Assembly (NCBI GenBank): GCA_964419335.1
Contig: CAYQOX010000013.1
Coordinates: 29,406 to 93,405 of the forward strand
Reading direction: 5' to 3'
DNA length: 64,000 nucleotides
Source: CAYQOX01 sp964419335
Lineage (GTDB): Bacteria > Hinthialibacterota > Hinthialibacteria > Hinthialibacterales > Hinthialibacteraceae
Below the pieces are notes generated by a model that saw nothing but the letters and a program-made list of their open reading frames with translations, was not told the origin of the DNA and searched no databases. Numbering within the stretch: the first letter of the stretch is position 1; the number at the start of each line of letters is the position of its first letter. This document shows positions 59,244 to 64,000 of this stretch, in pieces. Made by a program: the position numbers and the translations under genes.

Positions 59244-62189
59244 TTATTGATTTTCCTCTTCGTTATAGACGCGTATTTCGCAAATATGGGGTGGGTCTTT
59301 GGGATTACGCAGGGCTCCGCGATGTAAGACTAAACGTAAGCGATCGGTTTCGACGGGTTTGAAGGTATGTTCGTTCCTCCGGAGGCGATTGCTATTTACT
59401 TTTTCCAACGTTTCCCAGGTATCATCTACATAGGCTCTGATTTCATAGGAGGGGGCACAAAGTGGGATATTTTGGAAAGTGATATGCACGTTATTAAATG
59501 ATATTTTTTCATCCCACTTTAGCTGCAGCCATTGAGGGTAGTTCTCTCTTTTTTTAGGCGCCCAAGAATGATAGTGTCCATTTACGGCACGGTTGAATCC
59601 ATCAATCACAAAATGGGGTTGTAAGCGAACGTTGGGGATTTCCATCAAACGTTTTGCTCTACGGGTATCGAAGACGAAGGAGTAGGTTTCATTGTAACGA
59701 ACCGTCCAATTCGGCCCACCATAAGCGCGGCAGGTATTCTCTTGATGTTCGGGGAAGAGATCCCATTGGATGCCCTGCTTCGGTTGTAAAAATACATAAT
59801 AGAACTCACCGGCTTCCACTTCTGCGTTGAGGGTAAATCGCACCCAATAATCGCGTTCAGGCTCTACGAAGCCAACCGTAGTGGCTATATTGTCTGTAGA
59901 GGAGAAATCACCAAGTTCTTCGGCATGACGCAAGGTAAGTTTAACCGGGGTGCGGAGGCGGTTTTTCGAGCGTAAATAAAGGGCGATGTATTCAATTTTG
60001 TCGTCAGGGGCTTGAAACATCACAGCCCGCTGCATATTTAAATCATGGGAAGAAGGTGTGGTAAGCGAAGAAATTCGCTTTAAATCCGGAGCGAGATCAT
60101 TGCTGGAAGCGGAGGCGGTAGCGTTGAGTGCCAAGTCCTCAGGATCTTCATTTCTTTGCCCCATGACATAAGCCCCGTCTTTCAATAAGCGCTGCTGGAT
60201 TTGGTGGATATGTTTTTGTCCCGCCTGTCGCGGTTGAGTCTCTTTTTCCACACACAGGGCGGCGGCTGTTCCTACGGCTTGCCCCATCAAACAGGTGGTG
60301 CGCATGACCCGTATTCCACCCAGGGCTACATGAGAGACGGAAATATTGCGTCCCGCCATATATAAGTTACGAATGTTTTTGGAATATAAAGTGCGGTAAG
60401 GAATGCTGATCTTATCGCCCCGATAGGCGGAGTAATACATGGGGCCTGATTTCCAAAAACCGTTGGGATGATGGATATCCACTCCCCATCCGCCATAGGC
60501 GACGTTGTCATCATGGACTAAGTTTTCCTCGTAATCCCATTGGGTGAGAATATAATCACCAATTAAACGGCGGGATTCACGTTTTCCAGCAACATAGTTA
60601 ATCCAAGTTAATTTACGGTCTTTGTTTTTTTCTTTGGCTTCGGGATCATGATTTTTGACATAATTCCATAGACCTAAGTTAATGCGGAATAACTCATCGC
60701 GGATGTATTCAGCGTCATAGACGGTGTCCATGATCCCCCCGAATTCCACCCACCATTCAAAAAAGCCGCCATGGTGGTTGCGCGGTTTATAACCTTTTCC
60801 TTTTTCAAATTTTTTATAGTGATCGGGAGTTACAGGCAGGGTTTGGGTGGACAATTCGCCTTCTTCTTCAGCGGGAGGATCATAGACAAATTGCTTGCCA
60901 TAAAACCCAGCGCCATGGGTAAAGCGGCTGTCACTTTGTTCTTGCTTTTCTAATACGGAATACTCTTTTCGATCCAATCCAAAATGCAAGCCCGCATCTT
61001 CAAAATCATCCTGAGTCTTCCAATGATAAGCCCATTCGGGATTGGTAAACTCCGCGTTTTCTTCTTCGTCGAAACGGGCGACCATGAGGGTATTTCCCAT
61101 CGTTTTTTCATCGGCTTCGGCCGGTGCCAAGGATTCGCCAAATTCTTTTCGAGCTTCCCTTCCCTGGCGATATTCGGCGCCGGCGTAGTATCCAATCCAT
61201 CCATCTCCGGTACAGTCAATGAATATTTTTCCAGGGAAGAGATAGCGTTTCCCGGAATGCACATCCATGGCGATGACCGCTTCGATTTTGGATTCATTTT
61301 CCATAACGACATTGATGGCGCGGGTATTTAAGCGTAGGTCGATGTTAGGTTCCTGTCGCACGACTTTTTCGATCGCACGAGACCAGTCGTGATCAAAACC
61401 ACGATCGGGCTTGCTATAAAACTCTTCGATGATCCCGGTTTCGCCAGGGTCTAAAGGTTCCTTAGAATTATCCCCGCCGGGAGCGACATCAATTTCGGAA
61501 GAAGCATTGCCACCTAGAACCGGGCGGTCTTGGATTAGGACAACCGAGGCTCCATGGCGGGCGGCGGAAATCGCCGCCGCGCTGCCTGCTAAGCCACCGC
61601 CAACAACGACAACATCGTAAGACTTCGTTTCATCTGCTTGGCTGTAAGGCTGGTAATATTTTTTTCGCTGTTTTTCAAGAACGAGTAATTCATTGGAAGG
61701 CTGAAAATGAGGATCGGCCGATAAAACCAAGGCATCACATCGTCCCCACCATCCCGTTTGATCATGCAAACGCACTTCGCAGGAACCTTTTTCTAAGGAG
61801 ACCTCACCGCCATTGATCCAACGCCATTCACCGCTCTCATGCTCACCAAAGGTTTTGTCTACTGCTTCTCCATCGATGATAACTTGAAAGCGGCCGGGGC
61901 TATGTTCTGGCAGCCAATTTTTACAACGCACCCAGAGTTGGTAAGTTCCATCCGTGGGGATATCAAGATGAGTGACAGCATCCTCAACCGGTTCATCCAC
62001 CCCATTGGCAAGCAAATAGGGAGACCCCATAATATCGATAAACTGAGGATCATTTACCCAACCGCCGGCATCTTCGAACGATTCTGCTTCCATCCATATA
62101 ATGGGATATTCAATCATCTGGCAAAAACTCGGAATAGCGGGAATACCTAAAAGGACCAACAACGATAAAAGCCAAGCAAACCGTTTCAT
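59244..62189 (-). CDS. Secreted FAD-dependent oxidoreductase with carbohydrate-binding-like ends
   Basis: 981 residues. The signal peptide is RFAWLLSLLVLLGIPAIPSFCQ. Residues 25-165 are a beta-sandwich like CBM35-type modules (MEAESFEDAGGWV, GTYQLWVRCKNWLPEH). Residues 195-690 are an FAD-dependent oxidoreductase of the PF12831 type: VVVVGGGLAGSAAAISAARHG, LGGNASSEI, FIDCTGDGWIGYYAGAEYRQG and MAGRNISVSHVALGGIRVM. The last 290 residues are two further beta-sandwich domains, the final one discoidin-like. It probably oxidises a carbohydrate or related compound outside the cytoplasm; the substrate is unknown. Such proteins are common in planctomycete-like polysaccharide degraders. Confidence 0.87.
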   Translation of the reverse strand: MKRFAWLLSLLVLLGIPAIPSFCQMIEYPIIWMEAESFEDAGGWVNDPQFIDIMGSPYLLANGVDEPVEDAVTHLDIPTDGTYQLWVRCKNWLPEHSPGRFQVIIDGEAVDKTFGEHESGEWRWINGGEVSLEKGSCEVRLHDQTGWWGRCDALVLSADPHFQPSNELLVLEKQRKKYYQPYSQADETKSYDVVVVGGGLAGSAAAISAARHGASVVLIQDRPVLGGNASSEIDVAPGGDNSKEPLDPGETGIIEEFYSKPDRGFDHDWSRAIEKVVRQEPNIDLRLNTRAINVVMENESKIEAVIAMDVHSGKRYLFPGKIFIDCTGDGWIGYYAGAEYRQGREARKEFGESLAPAEADEKTMGNTLMVARFDEEENAEFTNPEWAYHWKTQDDFEDAGLHFGLDRKEYSVLEKQEQSDSRFTHGAGFYGKQFVYDPPAEEEGELSTQTLPVTPDHYKKFEKGKGYKPRNHHGGFFEWWVEFGGIMDTVYDAEYIRDELFRINLGLWNYVKNHDPEAKEKNKDRKLTWINYVAGKRESRRLIGDYILTQWDYEENLVHDDNVAYGGWGVDIHHPNGFWKSGPMYYSAYRGDKISIPYRTLYSKNIRNLYMAGRNISVSHVALGGIRVMRTTCLMGQAVGTAAALCVEKETQPRQAGQKHIHQIQQRLLKDGAYVMGQRNEDPEDLALNATASASSNDLAPDLKRISSLTTPSSHDLNMQRAVMFQAPDDKIEYIALYLRSKNRLRTPVKLTLRHAEELGDFSSTDNIATTVGFVEPERDYWVRFTLNAEVEAGEFYYVFLQPKQGIQWDLFPEHQENTCRAYGGPNWTVRYNETYSFVFDTRRAKRLMEIPNVRLQPHFVIDGFNRAVNGHYHSWAPKKRENYPQWLQLKWDEKISFNNVHITFQNIPLCAPSYEIRAYVDDTWETLEKVNSNRLRRNEHTFKPVETDRLRLVLHRGALRNPKDPPHICEIRVYNEEENQ

Positions 62190-62243
62190 GCTTAATCTCC
62201 TACGATAAACGAGAGTATTTATTTTATTTTCCTATCATCCACA

Positions 62244-62291
62244 AGAAAAAACCACAAGAAATTTGAATAGAGTCATCTCTCTTGTGGTTTT
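62244..62291 (-). terminator. Rho-independent terminator of the second pseudopilin gene
   Basis: AAAACCACAAGA (62248-62259) pairs perfectly with TCTTGTGGTTTT (62280-62291). On the minus strand it is followed by TTCTTG after the T-run. It lies 20 bp after the stop at 62313. Confidence 0.8.
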
Positions 62292-62312
62292 CGGCATAAT
62301 TGCACCTTCTGT

Positions 62313-62870
62313 TTAGGAACCGAAGCGATAAAAATCTCCGCTACTGCGCACGCCATTACTCGAGTCATAAAAATGGAGGGGCATTCCCACAGCCGCTTCA
62401 TAATCAGTATCAGGGCCGGCGCCATGTAACACCCAGCCGCCTTTTCTATTTTGCTGTTCGGGAATCATGCTAAAAACGCTTCCTCCACGCCGGCCATCGG
62501 CATAATCGGGATCCCACAGAGGATAGGCGCTGTCTTCAGGTTGAAAAAGATTACCCGAGTTATTCGGATCCGCCCCTTGACGAAATGGGTCCAAGGGAAC
62601 GCTGCTCATATAGGGCACAGGACTGGTTAATCTCGCTAGACGGGCAAAGCGTAGATTTCCTGAAGTGTCGGGAGTCGGTGGGAACATATTATTGTCAATA
62701 TTATAAGATGAGATCGCAGTCGCGAGAGCGCGATGATCCGCTTGGGTATTGGCGATCTTTGCACGTACTTGAGCGTTCAAAAAATTGGGGACCGCAATCG
62801 CGGCAAGAATCCCAATGATCGCTACCACAATTAACAACTCGATTAAGGTAAATCCTTTTTGGTATTTCAT
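62313..62870 (-). CDS. Type II secretion/type IV pilin-like pseudopilin (second copy)
   Basis: 185 residues. The class III prepilin leader MKYQKGFTLIEL is followed by the same helix as in the protein at 10660-11259 (LLIVVAIIGILAAIAVPNFLNAQ). The globular middle differs, but the C-terminus YDSSNGVRSSGDFYRFGS repeats the tail of the first. GGAGG lies six bases before the ATG and a strong terminator follows, so it is a single-gene unit. No pilus or secretion genes are nearby. It may be a minor or substrate-specific pseudopilin of a system encoded elsewhere. Confidence 0.92.
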   Translation of the reverse strand: MKYQKGFTLIELLIVVAIIGILAAIAVPNFLNAQVRAKIANTQADHRALATAISSYNIDNNMFPPTPDTSGNLRFARLARLTSPVPYMSSVPLDPFRQGADPNNSGNLFQPEDSAYPLWDPDYADGRRGGSVFSMIPEQQNRKGGWVLHGAGPDTDYEAAVGMPLHFYDSSNGVRSSGDFYRFGS

Positions 62871-62951
62871 TGTTGACCTCCAACTAATTTCACATGTTGA
62901 AATCGTACCAAGGATGGAGAGGTTGGAAAAGCGGCTTGTTCATTTTATTCA

Positions 62952-63818
62952 TCATTTTTTTGAAATAGAGAGAAACACGATATGCCGATCACGGTCTTTC
63001 CCGACAGCCAGGATTTCACCCTTGTTATCAACCGCTACGCTCTGTCCACCGTATACATACCCGCGCCAAGGTCCATGGGTAATTTCACCAACCAAATCCG
63101 TGCCCATTACCGGTGCGCCTATGACCTTTGCTGCGCTGGACACGGTATTATGGAGGGACTGAGCGTGTTGCGGCCAGGCTTCTTCTTGCTCCGCCCAACC
63201 GTAAGGAACTAAAACCAAATCTGGTTGGAGTTCTTTCATTTGCTCCAAATATTCGCCGACAAAAGTATCCGCGCAGATCAAAAGGCCAATGGTTCCAATG
63301 TCTGTATCCACGGCTTGAATTTTATTTCCCGGGGTATAAGGAGGATCCATCAGATGAGAGAGAATATTCATCTTGCGATGTTTCAAAAGGATCTCGCCTT
63401 TGTCATTGATCAGGATGACCGAGTCATATAAATGATCGCCCTCTTTTTCGGCCAAGCCAACGCAAACGTACATCTCGTATTTCTTGGCGAGAGCGCATAG
63501 AGCCTTCGAATCTTTACCAGGAATTGAATCGGCTCGTTCATGGGCCTCGGGATTTACCCAGCCATAGATTGCCGTTTCGGGGAAGCAAGCCAGATGGACT
63601 TCTTTTTCCTTGGCTTCTTCAAGGGCATGTTCGATACGCGTCAGGTTTCCTGCGCGATCTCCATCCAAACAAAAAATTTGACATAGAGCAATGCGAAGTG
63701 AATCGTGAGCCGCCCCAGGCATATTAGATACTCCCAATCCAACGATAATAAAAGTTCCTATAGAAAGCAAAGAAAACGAAAAAGCCCTTAGCGCTTTCCT
63801 AATGGAAAATTTCCCCAT
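62952..63818 (-). CDS. Exported nitrilase-superfamily protein
   Basis: 288 residues from the ATG at 63818 (AGGAGA upstream); nine more codons are open. The N-terminus is a signal or anchor (FSFSLLSIGTFIIVGLGVSN). The C-N hydrolase domain has the full triad: Glu in ACFPETAIYGW, Lys in LKHRKMNIL and Cys in LLICADTFVGE. Most nitrilase-family amidases are cytoplasmic, so export is notable and suggests action on an external amide or on a lipoprotein or peptide. It is distinct from the cytoplasmic member at 42580-43545. Confidence 0.85.
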   Translation of the reverse strand: MGKFSIRKALRAFSFSLLSIGTFIIVGLGVSNMPGAAHDSLRIALCQIFCLDGDRAGNLTRIEHALEEAKEKEVHLACFPETAIYGWVNPEAHERADSIPGKDSKALCALAKKYEMYVCVGLAEKEGDHLYDSVILINDKGEILLKHRKMNILSHLMDPPYTPGNKIQAVDTDIGTIGLLICADTFVGEYLEQMKELQPDLVLVPYGWAEQEEAWPQHAQSLHNTVSSAAKVIGAPVMGTDLVGEITHGPWRGYVYGGQSVAVDNKGEILAVGKDRDRHIVFLSISKK

Positions 63819-63862
63819 CGGCTTCGTCTCCTTAATCCCATACAAGCAAACGGATGATTAAA

Positions 63863-64000
63863 TTATTCAGGGAAAAACGGGAATAACGTTTTTAGTTGCT
63901 CGACGCTCGGTTGCCTACCATATTCACAGATTTCGAAAGCCTCAACCGCTTTAATATCGCTTGACTCATCATCACCGTAAAACAGATTGAGTAGAGGGCG
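63863..64000 (-). CDS. C-terminal fragment of an unidentified protein (runs off the right edge)
   Basis: The minus strand is open from the window edge to a TAA at 63863-63865 and gives 45 residues ending in QLKTLFPFFPE. It is acidic and helical, and no family can be named. Its stop lies 44 bp before the start of the exported nitrilase gene, so the two may form one transcript. Confidence 0.5.
   Translation of the reverse strand, partial: RPLLNLFYGDDESSDIKAVEAFEICEYGRQPSVEQLKTLFPFFPE

Noticed and set aside
1..64000. CRISPR array or cas genes to go with the CHAT/sigma locus
   Set aside because: No regularly spaced direct repeats and no Cas-like proteins were found anywhere in the window.

Overview
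The window looks like one scaffold of a metagenome-assembled genome from an uncultured, free-living, Gram-negative-type bacterium of moderate GC. A 100-N scaffold gap at 32255-32354 supports this. An outer membrane is suggested by an OmpA-type lipoprotein, PBP1B/PBP1C and an alpha-2-macroglobulin. The gene style points to a poorly cultured lineage in the Hydrogenedentota/Sumerlaeota/Hinthialibacterota/Omnitrophota range: orphan pseudopilins ending in a DSSNG...GD..RFG tail, a secreted CBM/FAD oxidoreductase, GH10 and GH29 hydrolases, FecR/DUF6600 proteins and CHAT proteases. That placement is an inference from gene content only.

Layout. 1-7.6 kb: MFS transporter fragment, cold-shock/DUF1294 membrane protein, the pyruvate dehydrogenase operon aceE-aceF-lpdA (minus strand) and a divergent lipoate ligase that would modify AceF. 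7.6-12 kb: acetyltransferase, HNH nuclease, tRNA-Arg(CCG), small lipoprotein, a 59-residue zinc-ribbon gene, a pseudopilin and a PfpI-type protein. 12-24 kb: B12/radical SAM enzyme, exported beta-propeller protein, internally duplicated ABC-2 permease, VWA-OmpA lipoprotein, GH10 xylanase-like enzyme, PBP1B and a lipoprotein. 24-29 kb: an Rrf2 regulator, a palindromic operator on a promoter, cysC and a PHP phosphoesterase (a likely sulfate-activation unit), then GH29 fucosidase, a DCC thiol oxidoreductase and a STAS protein. 29.8-34 kb: malQ and a FecR/DUF6600 protein with a very long Ser/Arg-rich tail, split only by the scaffold gap.

34.4-40 kb holds the most unusual locus. A membrane-bound CHAT (caspase-like) protease faces, tail to tail, a two-gene operon. 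That operon encodes a sigma-70-like factor whose region 2 appears split by a WD40-like insertion and followed by a zinc ribbon, and an unrecognised 376-residue partner. The layout recalls the protease/sigma/inhibitor logic of CRISPR type III-E Csx29-Csx30-RpoE, but there is no CRISPR here. 40.5-41.8 kb encodes an encapsulin shell with its encapsulated ferritin. 41.8-46 kb: glutathione peroxidase, nitrilase-family amidase and a secreted two-domain alpha/beta hydrolase. 46-54 kb: alpha-2-macroglobulin with thioester, overlapping pbpC. 54-58.4 kb: EtfB-EtfA (with ferredoxin domain) and a membrane Fe-S oxidoreductase. 58.4-64 kb: small Cys-rich protein, AT-rich spacer, secreted FAD oxidoreductase, second pseudopilin, exported nitrilase-like protein and a fragment.

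Four intergenic copies of a roughly 227-bp element (at 1.0, 7.7, 29.4 and 40.2 kb) share imperfect 27-bp terminal inverted repeats and show 8-9-bp target duplications. One copy is an internally deleted 72-bp version. They behave like a non-autonomous MITE family with no transposase in the window.
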